DNA of 64,000 nucleotides, from NCBI GenBank assembly GCA_036635475.1, contig JAVWQH010000001.1, positions 21,498-85,497 on the forward strand, in the 5' to 3' direction. The notes under the pieces are model-generated. The model worked only from the letters and a program-made list of their open reading frames with translations, was not told where the DNA came from and did not search any database. The translations under genes and the position numbers were made by a program. The first letter of the stretch is position 1. Each line of letters starts with the position of its first letter. The DNA is from JAHHUA01 sp036635475. GTDB taxonomy: Bacteria > Bacillota > Clostridia > Oscillospirales > Ruminococcaceae. Positions 36,437 to 45,895 of the stretch are shown here, in pieces.

Positions 36437-37435
36437 TTGAGAAAATCAGTAAAAATTATGTCACTGATTCTTGCGGCAATGATGGTTGGAACTTTTTCCG
36501 CTTGCGGTTTGGGAAAAGAAAAAATGACTAAAGTCAGAGTAAGTGAGGTTACTCATTCGGTTTTTTACGCTCCACAGTATGTTGCAATGAACTTGGGATA
36601 TTTTGCAGATGAGGGCATTGACATTGAATTGTCAAATGGTCAAGGTGCTGACAAAGTTATGGCGGCTGTTTTATCGGACAATATTGACATAGGTTTTTCA
36701 GGCCCTGAGGCAGTAATATATGTTTACAACGAAGGCAAAAAAGATTTTCCAAAAGTTTTTGCACAAGTTACAAAACGTGACGGTTCTTTTTTGATGGGCA
36801 GAGAAAAAAACGAAACTTTTGATTGGAATAAACTTAAAGATGCTCATATTCTTCCGGGAAGAAAAGGCGGTGTGCCTTATATGACTTTTGAATATGTTAT
36901 TAAATCAAAGGGTTTAAACCCGAAAACTGATATGAATTTTGATGATAGTATTCAATTTTCACTTATGGCAGGTGCTTTTGCCGCCGGAACAGGGGACTAT
37001 GTTACATTATTTGAGCCAACTGCAACAATGTTTGAAAATGAGGGCAAAGGGTTTATTCTTGCCTCAATCGGCGAAGAGAGTGGCGAAATCCCATACACAG
37101 CTTATTATGCAAAACAAAGTTACATCAATCAAAATCCAAAGGTAATTGAGGGATTTACAAGAGCTATTTATAAGGCTGAACAATGGGTTGACACACACTC
37201 CGCCAGAGAAATTGCAGAAACAATCGCTCCATCATTTCACGACACAAGCGTTGATATATTGGAAAAAGTAGCTGACAGGTACAAGAACATAGATGCTTGG
37301 TGCGATAATCCCACAATGGCAAAAGAGTCTTTTGAAAAGTTACAAACTGTTATGACAGAAGCTCAGGAATTAAGCCAAAAAGCTAACTTTGATGATGTGA
37401 TAGAAAATAAATTTGCAATTAAAGTTTCAAAATAA
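36437..37435 (+). CDS. ABC transporter substrate-binding lipoprotein (NMT1/SsuA type)
   Basis: A secreted lipoprotein that captures the substrate for the transporter encoded just upstream. The signal peptide ends in a lipobox (FSAC, near residue 22). The NMT1/SsuA-like fold begins KVRVSEVTHSVFYAPQYVAMNLGYF and contains GRKGGVPYMTFEY. I chose TTG 36437, with AAAGGGG 8 bases upstream. An earlier in-frame TTG at 36419 overlaps that RBS. Substrate is undetermined: sulfonate, taurine and pyrimidine precursors are all possible in this family. Confidence 0.88.
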   Translation: MRKSVKIMSLILAAMMVGTFSACGLGKEKMTKVRVSEVTHSVFYAPQYVAMNLGYFADEGIDIELSNGQGADKVMAAVLSDNIDIGFSGPEAVIYVYNEGKKDFPKVFAQVTKRDGSFLMGREKNETFDWNKLKDAHILPGRKGGVPYMTFEYVIKSKGLNPKTDMNFDDSIQFSLMAGAFAAGTGDYVTLFEPTATMFENEGKGFILASIGEESGEIPYTAYYAKQSYINQNPKVIEGFTRAIYKAEQWVDTHSAREIAETIAPSFHDTSVDILEKVADRYKNIDAWCDNPTMAKESFEKLQTVMTEAQELSQKANFDDVIENKFAIKVSK

Positions 37436-37504
37436 AAAATATATGTATTATATCACTTTTTACGGTTAAAATATTTATGAAATAATCGTAAGGGGTGATA
37501 TTTT

Positions 37505-37690
37505 ATGTCAAATTTAACAAGCAAAGAATTAAGTGCAATTGAGGATCAACTATCAGTTGAAAAATGTCTTGTTGAAAAATTCAAAATGTATTCATCAGAT
37601 GCAACTGACCCTCAACTTAAAACAAAATGTGAGCAAATTGCTTCTCAACATCAAAATCATTATGCTAAACTATTGAACAAACTTAGCTAA
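37505..37690 (+). CDS. small spore-coat-type helical protein
   Basis: A 61-residue, all-helical protein (TSKELSAIEDQLSVEKCLVEKF, then CEQIASQHQNHYAKLLNKL) of the kind found next to cotF-like genes in Clostridia. The RBS is AAGGGGTGA. It ends 13 bases before the cotF-like gene, so the pair is an operon. A coat or ferritin-like helical-bundle role fits the family, but direct evidence here is limited to sequence pattern and context. Confidence 0.75.
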   Translation: MSNLTSKELSAIEDQLSVEKCLVEKFKMYSSDATDPQLKTKCEQIASQHQNHYAKLLNKLS

Positions 37691-37703
37691 GGAGGAAAAA
37701 ATA

Positions 37704-37979
37704 ATGGCAAATAAAAAATTCGGCGATAAAGAAATGATGGACGATGCTCTTGCAAGTCAAAAGTTTATTACCTCAACATATAATACTTTTGCAAATGAAT
37801 GTGCTAGCGATTCATTAAAAAGCGAATTTATGAATATTTTGGCTGATGAACATTCAATCCAACACGAAATATTTAAGGAAATGCAAAATCGTGGTTGGTA
37901 TGCACCTGAGCAAGCTGAACAAAGCAAGATTGTTAATGCAAGAACAAAATACGAAAACCAAAACCCATCTCAAAACTAA
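37704..37979 (+). CDS. CotF-family spore coat protein
   Basis: A 91-residue protein with the CotF-like pattern KEMMDDALASQKFITSTYN, followed by NECASDSLKSEFMNILADEH and MQNRGWYAPEQAEQSKI. Such proteins are small helical components of the spore coat, made late in the mother cell. The RBS is AAGGAGG. It follows the 61-residue coat-type gene, and a strong terminator lies 9 bases after the stop. Confidence 0.88.
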   Translation: MANKKFGDKEMMDDALASQKFITSTYNTFANECASDSLKSEFMNILADEHSIQHEIFKEMQNRGWYAPEQAEQSKIVNARTKYENQNPSQN

Positions 37980-37987
37980 ATAAAAAA

Positions 37988-38041
37988 CTCTCCCATTATG
38001 ATTGTCCATTTTCGGACTAATCCAATGGGAGAGCTTTTTTT
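37988..38041. terminator. bidirectional terminator between cotF-like gene and spoVS
   Basis: CTCTCCCATT pairs with AATGGGAGAG, with an inner GTCC-GGAC stem. T-runs flank both sides (TTTTTTT on plus, TTTTTTATTT on minus), so it serves both converging genes. Confidence 0.92.
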
Positions 38042-38048
38042 GAGTGGG

Positions 38049-38309
38049 TTATCTTGGCTCAACAATGAGTTTTATTGCGGTTCGTTCCTCGGTTTCGATA
38101 ATGATATTTGCGAAAGCAGGAATGCAAACTAGGTCGATACCCGAGGGTGCAAGATAGCCTCTTGCAATTGCAACGGATTTTATTGCTTGGTTAGCAGCTC
38201 CGGCTCCGACAGCTTGTACTTCAACGCAACCCTTTTCACGAACAACTCCAGCAATTGCGCCTGCTACAGAATTAGGAATAGACTTTGACGAAACTTTTAA
38301 TATTTCCAT
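38049..38309 (-). CDS. spoVS: stage V sporulation protein S (SpoVS)
   Basis: SpoVS is a small Alba-like protein needed for sporulation beyond stage V and acts on septum and coat formation. The 86 residues include the conserved EILKVSSKSIPNSVAGAIAG start and GAGAANQAIKSVAIARGYL core. The RBS is AGGAGTG. ymdB lies upstream on the same strand, the same pairing as in Bacillus subtilis. The terminator is shared with the cotF-like gene. Confidence 0.96.
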   Translation of the reverse strand: MEILKVSSKSIPNSVAGAIAGVVREKGCVEVQAVGAGAANQAIKSVAIARGYLAPSGIDLVCIPAFANIIIETEERTAIKLIVEPR

Positions 38310-38455
38310 TTTACAACACTCCTGTCTAGATTTTATTAAATTAATTGCAAAGATTATACAAACTGTTTAGAAAACTAAATGTATAATTTTTCCAGTAATT
38401 CCATTATATATCATTTGAATTTGAATATCAAGTGGTAAATATGAAAAAATACAAA

Positions 38456-39226
38456 TTATTTTATTACTATTCGCTCGATTGAATTTGCTTTGCCGTTTGA
38501 TGTATCTATTTCCACAATAACTGCGTTAAGCACACAATTTTCTTTTTCAGTTTCAAATCTTGTAGGCAAATTCGTTTTTAAACGTTTTATGACTAACTCA
38601 GTTTTAACTCCCAAAATTGAATTATATCCCCCACACATTCCAACATCGGTTATATAAGCAGTTCCCTCGGGAAATATGCGTTCATCAGCTGTTTGAACAT
38701 GGGTGTGCGTACCGAAAACCGCAGAAACTCGTCCACGAAGATAATTTCCCATTGCCAATTTTTCAGATGTAGCTTCACAATGAAAATCAACAATTATATT
38801 TTTTGTGTCAACAGTTTCAAGAATTTTATCAATATGTTCAAATGGATTTTCAACGTTTTCCATATAAACACAACCTTGCAAATTAATTACGCAAAGTTTA
38901 TATCGCATAAAATCAATGGTAACAACGCCTTTTCCCGGTGCATCTTTATGAAAATTATTTGGACGCAAGATTAGAGAATTATCTTCGTCCATAATTTCGT
39001 AAATCTCTCGTCGACGTAAAGCGTGATTACCTGTTGTTATTAAGTCCACACCACTGCTGAAAAGTTGGTTTGCACTTGACGGCAAAATACCATTTCCCTC
39101 AGCGGAATTTTCGCCGTTTGCAATAACATAATCTATTGAATTTTTGTGCTTGAAGTTGCTCAATTTATCTTGTACTGCATCACAGCCACCTTGACCAACA
39201 ACATCGCCTAAAAAAAGAATTTTCAT
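38456..39226 (-). CDS. ymdB: YmdB-type metallophosphoesterase
   Basis: YmdB-family enzymes hydrolyse 2',3'-cyclic nucleotides and influence biofilm and sporulation decisions in Bacillus. The calcineurin-like motifs are visible: MKILFLGDVVG, NGENSAEGNG, TGNHALRR, DFHCEATSEK and GTHTHVQTAD. I chose ATG 39226 with GGAGG 5 bases upstream. Four upstream residues in the open frame overlap the RBS. Product is 256 residues. It precedes spoVS, but a 146-base gap suggests spoVS also has its own promoter. Confidence 0.94.
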   Translation of the reverse strand: MKILFLGDVVGQGGCDAVQDKLSNFKHKNSIDYVIANGENSAEGNGILPSSANQLFSSGVDLITTGNHALRRREIYEIMDEDNSLILRPNNFHKDAPGKGVVTIDFMRYKLCVINLQGCVYMENVENPFEHIDKILETVDTKNIIVDFHCEATSEKLAMGNYLRGRVSAVFGTHTHVQTADERIFPEGTAYITDVGMCGGYNSILGVKTELVIKRLKTNLPTRFETEKENCVLNAVIVEIDTSNGKANSIERIVIK

Positions 39227-39300
39227 AATTGCCTCCATTTACTAATTAAACTATATGATAATTATACAACAAAATAAGAATAAATCAAATAGTATAAATT

Positions 39301-39333
39301 AAAATGCAACATCACAATGTAATGTTGCATTTT
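39301..39333 (-). terminator. terminator after cheV
   Basis: AAAATGCAACAT pairs perfectly with ATGTTGCATTTT (12 bp). On the minus strand it continues as AATTTATA. Confidence 0.8.
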
Positions 39334-39412
39334 GGATAGTAATTTTTAATATTGGGATTATCTTTCCCATAATTATTGGAAAAGTTTGAATTTGTCAATA
39401 ACCATAATAAAC

Positions 39413-40315
39413 TTATTTTACAAATCTGTCTAAGATAGTAACTAATTTTGCAATTTCAGGCTTTGAAATTTGTTCATCTGCACCAAGTTGTTTTCCTTTA
39501 ATACGCATTTCTTCACTAATTAAAGATGAGAAAATTACGATTGGGATTTGTTGAAGTTGAGGGTCAGTTTTAATTAGTTTTGTCAATCTGTGACCGTCCA
39601 TTTGTGGCATTTCAATATCAGTGATGATGCAAGAAATACTTTTGCTTTCACCAGTTTTTTTCATCTCATTCAAATGATCCCAAAGTTCCTGACCATTGTC
39701 GTGAGCTATTATATTCACATATCCAGCCTTGTTCAGACATTGCTTAATGAGCATTGTCAAAAGTTTTGAGTCCTCGGCAATCATAATCAAATGGTCGTTT
39801 TGCACTCTTCCGCCCATTTTGTCAATATCAGAAATTTGAATTGAGGTTTCGGGGGAAATATCAGCAACTATTTTTTCAAAGTCAAGTATTGTGATAAGTC
39901 TGCCCATACATTCAGCAATTCCTGTTGCAATTCCATCAGCACCATTATAGATTGTCTTGTCAGGCTTTTGAATGTTAGTCCAAGAAATACGATGAATACC
40001 CTCAACACTATGTACTCTGAAAGCAATGTGCATATTATTAAAATTAGTGATAATAAACAAGCTTCTTTCAGCATCATCATTTTCAAGGTCCAAATATTTT
40101 GGAAGATTAATAACTGTTATTAAATCTTCACGAGGTTTAAACACACCTTCAACTGCCGGGTGGGACTTTGGCATTGGCTTTATTGCTTCAGGAATCATTA
40201 TTTCTCTTACTTTTGCAACATTTATACCGAATGTTTCGTTGTTGATTGTAAATTCCATTATTTCAATTTCATTGGTTCCAGTTTCTAAAAGAATACCTGT
40301 TTTTTGATTTTTCAT
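39413..40315 (-). CDS. cheV: chemotaxis coupling protein CheV
   Basis: CheV joins a CheW-like coupling domain (about 20-160) to a response-regulator receiver domain (about 175-300) and adapts chemoreceptor signalling. The receiver acid pocket is in MIAEDSK, the phosphorylated Asp is in IITDIEMPQMDG, and Lys is in QISKPEIAK. I chose ATG 40315 with GGGGG 8 bases upstream. The open frame extends 12 codons further without an RBS. It is monocistronic here, with no other chemotaxis gene in view. Confidence 0.94.
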   Translation of the reverse strand: MKNQKTGILLETGTNEIEIMEFTINNETFGINVAKVREIMIPEAIKPMPKSHPAVEGVFKPREDLITVINLPKYLDLENDDAERSLFIITNFNNMHIAFRVHSVEGIHRISWTNIQKPDKTIYNGADGIATGIAECMGRLITILDFEKIVADISPETSIQISDIDKMGGRVQNDHLIMIAEDSKLLTMLIKQCLNKAGYVNIIAHDNGQELWDHLNEMKKTGESKSISCIITDIEMPQMDGHRLTKLIKTDPQLQQIPIVIFSSLISEEMRIKGKQLGADEQISKPEIAKLVTILDRFVK

Positions 40316-40482
40316 AAATCTAACCCCCAATTTATTTGTTGCAAATGACATTTCATACTAGAATTATACCACTATTTATAGTAAAATAAAAGCATAATAA
40401 GAATAATTATTCCACAAATAGCTAAAATACTGCTTTATTTGAACAAATTCGTATATATAAATAAAAGGTTAGGTGATATTTT

Positions 40483-41217
40483 ATGGAAAAAATGAATTAT
40501 AAAGGGAGAATATCCTCATTCCAATCCCTTGGAACTGTTGATGGGCCAGGAATTAGATATGTTATATTTATGCAAGGCTGCCCAATAAGATGTATTTATT
40601 GCCATAATCCCGAAACTTGGGAAGTCAATTCTGGAAATCAATACACTGTGGACGAAGTTTTTGAAAAAATAATTAAATGCAAACCCTATTTTGAAAATGG
40701 CGGCGGCGTTACATTTTCAGGCGGTGAACCACTTTTACAATGTGATTTTTTGCTTGACATATTAAACAAATGCAAGGAAAATAAAATTCACACTGCAATC
40801 GACACATCGGGAGTTATTCCATTGGAAAAATGCAAGGCTGTTTTGGAATGTGCCGATATGATTATTTTGGACATCAAAGCGAATGACGAAAATGAGTATA
40901 AAAAAATATGCGGCGGTTCTTTCAACGCAGTAAAAGAAAATTTGGATTATTTGGAGAAAATAAAAAAACCAGTCTGGATTAGACGTGTTATAGTGCCAAC
41001 TATTAATGATAATATAGTTGATATTGAAAAATTCGGCGGTTTTCTTAAAAATTACCACTGCATCGAAAATGTTGAACTTTTACCATTCAGAAAATTATGC
41101 CTTGAAAAATATAATCAATTGGGAATTGATTTTAAAGCTAAAGATTATGATGAGGCAGATGAGAATACTGTTTTGGAATTACAAAATAATCTAAAAAATT
41201 ATATGAAAATAAAATAA
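40483..41217 (+). CDS. pflA: pyruvate formate-lyase activating enzyme
   Basis: PflA installs the glycyl radical on pyruvate formate-lyase, using SAM and a 4Fe-4S cluster. The cluster motif CPIRCIYC is near residue 33, and the start SFQSLGTVDGPGIRYVIFMQGC is diagnostic. The length of 244 residues is typical. The RBS is AGGTGAT. pflB is not in this window. cbiC begins 62 bases downstream on the same strand. Confidence 0.93.
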   Translation: MEKMNYKGRISSFQSLGTVDGPGIRYVIFMQGCPIRCIYCHNPETWEVNSGNQYTVDEVFEKIIKCKPYFENGGGVTFSGGEPLLQCDFLLDILNKCKENKIHTAIDTSGVIPLEKCKAVLECADMIILDIKANDENEYKKICGGSFNAVKENLDYLEKIKKPVWIRRVIVPTINDNIVDIEKFGGFLKNYHCIENVELLPFRKLCLEKYNQLGIDFKAKDYDEADENTVLELQNNLKNYMKIK

Positions 41218-41279
41218 TGATGTTTATTTATTCTTATGCTTATGTTAGAATGAATATAATAAAATTAAGGAGAGTTATA

Positions 41280-41909
41280 ATGAATATTGAAGTTGTTAAA
41301 CCGATGGATATTGAAAAGCGAAGTTTTGAAATCATTTCGGAACTGCTGGGAGATAAAAAACTAGACGAAAAAAACGCACATATCATCAAAAGAGTTATAC
41401 ATACTTCGGCTGATTTTGAATATGCCGATAATTTGTGCTTTAGCGAAAATGCTTCACAAATACTTGCTGATGCTATAAAAAACGGTGCTGATATTGTGAC
41501 GGATACTCAAATGGCTAGGGCTGGGATTAATAAAACAATTCTTGCAAAATTCGGCGGAGAAGTGCATTGTTTTATTGCTGATGGAGATGTTGCAATGGAA
41601 GCAAGAATGAAAGGTGTTACACGTTCATCAATTTGTATGGAAAAAGCTTTAAATATTAACAAACCACTTATTTTTGCAATTGGAAATGCACCCACAGCTT
41701 TAATCAGACTTGCTGAACTCATAAAAGAGGGAAAAATCAAGCCTGCTTTGATAATCGGTGTGCCTGTTGGATTTGTTAATGTTGTTGAGTCAAAGGAAAT
41801 TACTATGGCAAATGAAATTCCATATATCGTTGCAAGAGGAAGAAAAGGCGGAAGTAATGTGGCTGCCGCAATTTGTAATGCAGCAATGTATACATTAATT
41901 GAAAGATAA
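41280..41909 (+). CDS. cbiC: precorrin-8X / cobalt-precorrin-8 methylmutase
   Basis: CbiC/CobH moves the C11 methyl group to C12 to give hydrogenobyrinate or cobyrinate in corrin synthesis. The family pattern is clear: IEKRSFEIISELL, RVIHTSADFEYADNL with its catalytic His, GADIVTDTQMARAGI and NAPTALIRL. I chose ATG 41280 with AAGGAGAG upstream. The longer open frame starts at the end of pflA without an RBS. No other cobalamin gene is adjacent, and no B12 riboswitch precedes it. Confidence 0.93.
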   Translation: MNIEVVKPMDIEKRSFEIISELLGDKKLDEKNAHIIKRVIHTSADFEYADNLCFSENASQILADAIKNGADIVTDTQMARAGINKTILAKFGGEVHCFIADGDVAMEARMKGVTRSSICMEKALNINKPLIFAIGNAPTALIRLAELIKEGKIKPALIIGVPVGFVNVVESKEITMANEIPYIVARGRKGGSNVAAAICNAAMYTLIER

Positions 41910-41972
41910 TATATAAAAAAATATGGATAATATTCAGATAATTAGTAATTAAAATATATTTTTAAATTGGCA

Positions 41973-42001
41973 TTGACAAAATTATACTTTTATATTAAAC
42001 T
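41973..42001 (+). promoter_or_regulatory. promoter of the Mn2+ riboswitch-antiporter unit
   Basis: TTGACA (41973-41978), a 17-base spacer and TAAACT (41996-42001), about 20 bases before the aptamer. Confidence 0.6.
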
Positions 42002-42021
42002 GTCCCTATTGACAAGTTAAT

Positions 42022-42106
42022 AAAGGGGAGTAGCTTACATCTTCGATGTGAATATGCCGTCAGCACGATTTAAAAATCCGGCATATTTTTAATTAGCAAG
42101 ACCTTT
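42022..42106 (+). promoter_or_regulatory. yybP-ykoY (Mn2+) riboswitch
   Basis: The conserved halves AAAGGGGAGTAGC (42022-42034) and GCAAGACCTTT (42096-42106) close the P1 stem (AAAGG with CCTTT). The middle has CGTCAGCACG and the GCCG/CGGC stem typical of this class. Mn2+-bound forms switch on metal-export genes. A downstream ATTGAA/TTCAAT stem (42125-42152) before the RBS is the likely expression platform. Confidence 0.9.
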
Positions 42107-42185
42107 ATGATTATTACCATTGGTATTGAATTCCTTGAGCGGTGAGTTCAATTCTAAATTAAAATCAGAAAGGTGTTTGAGAAAG

Positions 42186-43154
42186 ATGTGGGCTATTATT
42201 TTTTTAGTTGTCGGATTTATTTTATTGGTTAAGGGTGCAGATTATTTTGTTGAGGGGGCATCATCACTAGCTACCACGATGAGAATTCCCGCTGTTATAA
42301 TCGGACTCACAATTGTTGCATTCGGTACGAGTGCACCTGAACTTGCAGTTAGTTTATCAGCTGCAATTCAAGGAGATAATGCTGTTTCATTGGGTAACAT
42401 CATTGGTTCAAATATTTTCAACCTTTTAGGTGTTGTAGGTATTTGTGCTGTTATGAAGCCTCTTGACGTGCATATGGGTATGATTAAAAAAGATTATCCT
42501 CTCTCCATTCTTGCTGCTGTTGTTCTATTAGTTACGATTTTGGATAAATTCCTTTATTCGTCAGATAACTTTATGCTAGACCGTGGTGATGGTATCATTC
42601 TATTGCTGTTTTTCACAATATTTATGGTTACAATAATCGCTGAGGGCTTGAAGTCAAGAAAAGAGAACTTCTCAAGCGAAAGTAATTATGTTGTTATCAA
42701 ACAAAAACGTTCCACAGGAATGAATGTTTTGATACTGCTTACAAGCTTGATTGCAATTATTATAGGTGGAAAATTGGTTGTTGACGGTGCTACAGATATT
42801 GCTATATTAATGGGTGTCAGCGATACACTTATTGGATTAACTATTGTTGCAATCGGTACATCACTTCCTGAACTTGTTACTTCAATTGTTGCAACAAGAA
42901 AAGGTGAAAATGATATTGCAGTGGGAAATGTTGTTGGTTCAAATATATTCAACATATTCTTCATATTAGGTATTTCTTCAACGATTATGCCTATTGAATC
43001 AAATTTACATCTAGTAATTGATACTGTTATACTTTTAGCCGTTTCAACTTTCTTCTTTATTCCAATAATCAAAACCAAAAAAGTTACACGTTTAAGTGGT
43101 ATATTAATGGTTATAACTTATGTTATTTACACAGCTTATATCATTATGCGTTAA
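42186..43154 (+). CDS. CaxA/YrbG-type Na+/Ca2+ (cation) antiporter
   Basis: A membrane antiporter of about 323 residues with two homologous halves, each with the alpha-repeat pattern: GLTIVAFGTSAPELAVS near residue 41 and GLTIVAIGTSLPELVTS near 219, each followed by GNIIGSNIFN or GNVVGSNIFN. About ten hydrophobic helices are visible. The start is ATG 42186 with AGGTG 10 bases upstream. An Mn2+ riboswitch in its leader suggests that Mn2+ export is a physiological role, although the family is usually labelled Ca2+/Na+. Confidence 0.93.
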   Translation: MWAIIFLVVGFILLVKGADYFVEGASSLATTMRIPAVIIGLTIVAFGTSAPELAVSLSAAIQGDNAVSLGNIIGSNIFNLLGVVGICAVMKPLDVHMGMIKKDYPLSILAAVVLLVTILDKFLYSSDNFMLDRGDGIILLLFFTIFMVTIIAEGLKSRKENFSSESNYVVIKQKRSTGMNVLILLTSLIAIIIGGKLVVDGATDIAILMGVSDTLIGLTIVAIGTSLPELVTSIVATRKGENDIAVGNVVGSNIFNIFFILGISSTIMPIESNLHLVIDTVILLAVSTFFFIPIIKTKKVTRLSGILMVITYVIYTAYIIMR

Positions 43155-43215
43155 TAAAAAATTTCCTTCCAAGAGTCTAAGTAAATAATTCACCGCTTAA
43201 TTATTCTAAAATTAC

Positions 43216-43244
43216 TTGCCAAGAAACAATATTAGTGATATAAT
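43216..43244 (+). promoter_or_regulatory. asnS promoter
   Basis: TTGCCA (43216-43221), a 17-base spacer and TATAAT (43239-43244). The leader is only about 33 bases, so no T-box. Confidence 0.72.
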
Positions 43245-43283
43245 CAAACGATATTCTAAATTATATAAAGGAGGTCACTTTTC

Positions 43284-44678
43284 GTGAAAAGAACCGAAAT
43301 TAAAAAACTTTACAGCGATGTAAAAAGTTATGTCAATTCTCCAGTTACTGTTTGTGGTTGGATTAAAACAGTCAGAGATGCAAAATCTATAGGATTTATC
43401 GAACTCAATGATGGCTCTAATTTTAATAGCCTTCAAGTAGTTTTTGAGGACAGTAAGATAAATAATTATAAGGAAATTGCTAAACTTAATGTAGGCTCAT
43501 CTATAATCGTTATAGGCGAAATTGTGCTTACTCCTGACGCAAAACAACCTTTTGAAATTCACGCAACATCAATTGAAGTTGAGGGTACTTCAACTCCCGA
43601 TTACCCTCTTCAGAAAAAACGTCACTCTCTTGAATACCTTAGAAGTATTGCACATTTACGTCCAAGAACAAATACTTTCAGTGCGGTTTTCAGAGTGCGT
43701 TCAGTTGCTGCTTTTGCTATTCACAAATTCTTTAACGAAAGAGGATTTGTTTACGCACATACTCCACTTATCACAGGAAGTGACTGTGAGGGTGCAGGAG
43801 AAATGTTCAGAGTTACAACTCTTGACCCTTCTGACCCACCAAGAACTGCTGATGGCAAAGTTGATTTCAGCGAGGATTTCTTTGGTAAGATGACCAGCCT
43901 TACAGTATCGGGACAACTTTCCGCAGAATGTATGGCTATGGCTTTTTCAAATGTTTACACATTCGGACCAACATTTAGAGCTGAAAACTCCAATACTGCT
44001 CGTCACGCAGCAGAATTTTGGATGGTTGAACCTGAAATTGCATTTGCTGATTTAACTGACGATATGGATTTAGCTGAAGATATGATGAAGTTCGTTCTTG
44101 AATATATTCTTGAACAATGCCCACAAGAAATGCAGTTCTTCAACGATTTTTATGATAAAGAACTTCTTGCAAGACTTGAAAATGTTGTTACTTCAAAATT
44201 TGTTCGCTTGCCATATACTGAGGCAGTTAAGCAACTTGAACAAATTAAAGATACATTTGAATATCCTGTTTACTGGGGCTGTGATTTGCAGACAGAACAC
44301 GAGAGATATTTGACAGAAAAGATTTATAAATCCCCTGTTTTCTTAACTGATTATCCTAAGGAAATTAAAGCTTTCTATATGCGCTTGAACGATGATAACA
44401 AAACCGTTGCGGCTACTGACTTGTTAGTACCGGGTATTGGCGAAATTATCGGCGGCAGCCAACGTGAAGAAAGATATGACGTTCTTGTTACAAGAATGAA
44501 AGAATTGGGATTAAAAGAAGAGGATTATGAATGGTATCTTGACCTTAGAAAATATGGCGGTACAAAACACGCCGGCTTCGGTTTGGGATTTGAAAGACTG
44601 ATTATGTACGTTACAGGTGTTGCAAATATCAGAGATGTTATACCATTCCCAAGAACTACAGGTAGTGCTGAGTTTTAA
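43284..44678 (+). CDS. asnS: asparaginyl-tRNA synthetase
   Basis: AsnS charges tRNA-Asn. The N-terminal OB-fold (about 10-110) is followed by the class II core, with motif 2 [25 protein letters not shown] and motif 3 [15 protein letters not shown]. Asn-type specificity is supported by the close fit to AsnRS rather than AspRS in motif 2. Its 464-residue length is normal. The RBS is AAGGAGG. Its leader is short, and a strong terminator follows, so it is monocistronic. Confidence 0.96.
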   Translation: MKRTEIKKLYSDVKSYVNSPVTVCGWIKTVRDAKSIGFIELNDGSNFNSLQVVFEDSKINNYKEIAKLNVGSSIIVIGEIVLTPDAKQPFEIHATSIEVEGTSTPDYPLQKKRHSLEYLRSIAHLRPRTNTFSAVFRVRSVAAFAIHKFFNERGFVYAHTPLITGSDCEGAGEMFRVTTLDPSDPPRTADGKVDFSEDFFGKMTSLTVSGQLSAECMAMAFSNVYTFGPTFRAENSNTARHAAEFWMVEPEIAFADLTDDMDLAEDMMKFVLEYILEQCPQEMQFFNDFYDKELLARLENVVTSKFVRLPYTEAVKQLEQIKDTFEYPVYWGCDLQTEHERYLTEKIYKSPVFLTDYPKEIKAFYMRLNDDNKTVAATDLLVPGIGEIIGGSQREERYDVLVTRMKELGLKEEDYEWYLDLRKYGGTKHAGFGLGFERLIMYVTGVANIRDVIPFPRTTGSAEF

Positions 44679-44700
44679 TTTGTATTGAAACTATAAATAT

Positions 44701-44755
44701 ATGCGACGTTGATTTGAAGTGCCTTGATTGACATAACAAACAATGTCGCATTTTT
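44701..44755 (+). terminator. terminator after asnS
   Basis: ATGCGACGTTG pairs with CAATGTCGCAT (one G-T pair), followed by TTTTT. Confidence 0.88.
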
Positions 44756-44900
44756 ATAAATACGGCTAAATATGAACCACTTAAAATATCTGTAATTCAT
44801 TCGCCGAGATATGAAATTAGATATCAACAGCCTTTACACAAAAGCTTAATATAAATATGAATAGAAATTATATAGATGAATATAAAGATTGGAGATAGAG

Positions 44901-45665
44901 ATGATACTGGAAGAATTTGATAAAAGCACAAATGCAGTGATAAATCCATCACATATTTATAACAAAATTGAAGGATTTCCCAAAGTGGGAGTTGCTTGCT
45001 TTTCACTAAAACTGTTTGAAGAAATTCAAAAGTTGTTTAACTATGAAATTATAGGATATACTGGAAGTTGCAATGGTGAAACACCTATACTCAAAATTAA
45101 TTATAAAGATGTTGACGTTTTAGTTTTTATAGCAAGCGTTGGGGCTTCGCCTTGTGTTATAAAATATGAAGAAATACTTGAAATGGGAATGGAAAAGTTG
45201 GTTTTGTTCGGCACTTGCGGTGTACTTGACAAAAATATTGGAGATTGTTCAATAATTATTCCAACTTCAGCAATGCGTGACGAGGGTACAAGTTATCACT
45301 ATATGCCTGCTGGCGATGAAATAAAGGTTAATAGTGATGAACATATCAAAATATTTGAAGAAATTTTAGATGAACACAAATACAGCCATACTAAGGGAAA
45401 AACGTGGACAACTGACGGAATTTACAGAGAAACACCGAATAAAGTTGCTAAACGAAAAAGTCAAGGCTGCATATGCGTTGAAATGGAATGTTCGGCAATG
45501 GCAGCAGTTTCACAATTCAGAGAAAAAGATTTTTTTGAATTTTTCTATGCCGCTGATAACCTTGACAGTGACGAATGGGACAAAAGAAGTCTTAGCTGTA
45601 CTGCTAATTTATCTGAAAAAGTGAAAATTGCATTGCTTGCTTTGGAATTGGCAATAAGGATTTAA
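44901..45665 (+). CDS. nucleoside phosphorylase (PNP/UDP family)
   Basis: A 254-residue PNP_UDP_1-type phosphorylase that would split a nucleoside with phosphate. The motif VLFGTCGVLD near residue 112 and the C-terminal VEMECSAMAAVS near 196, with its purine/pyrimidine-binding Glu-Met-Glu, are conserved. It looks most like uridine phosphorylase-type members, but the base specificity cannot be read with confidence. I chose ATG 44901, with GGAG 7 bases upstream. The TTG at 44889 overlaps the RBS. Confidence 0.88.
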   Translation: MILEEFDKSTNAVINPSHIYNKIEGFPKVGVACFSLKLFEEIQKLFNYEIIGYTGSCNGETPILKINYKDVDVLVFIASVGASPCVIKYEEILEMGMEKLVLFGTCGVLDKNIGDCSIIIPTSAMRDEGTSYHYMPAGDEIKVNSDEHIKIFEEILDEHKYSHTKGKTWTTDGIYRETPNKVAKRKSQGCICVEMECSAMAAVSQFREKDFFEFFYAADNLDSDEWDKRSLSCTANLSEKVKIALLALELAIRI

Positions 45666-45689
45666 TAAACGATAAAAGTGAGGAATATA

Positions 45690-45821
45690 ATGAGAAATAG
45701 AGGATTGGCTTTGGCTTTAGCAATAATTGCATTATCAATGACTGCTTGTGGAAAAGATGAAAATTCATCTGATAATGCCGCTGATAGTTCATCTATTCCA
45801 TTTAAACAAGATGGTTTATGA
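45690..45821 (+). CDS. very small lipoprotein
   Basis: A 43-residue frame with a typical lipoprotein signal (basic MRNR start, hydrophobic stretch, lipobox MTAC at residues 17-20). The mature part is only about 24 residues, Ser/Asp-rich. The RBS is GAGG 8 bases before ATG. It starts 24 bases after the phosphorylase gene, so it is probably in the same transcript. It may be a real small lipoprotein or a truncated remnant. I see no continuation in another frame. Confidence 0.6.
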   Translation: MRNRGLALALAIIALSMTACGKDENSSDNAADSSSIPFKQDGL

Positions 45822-45895
45822 ACCCCGTCTGTTTGCAGTACGGACAGTTTGTCTGAATTAAGTATAAATTTTGTGACAAGTTTATAGAGATTATG

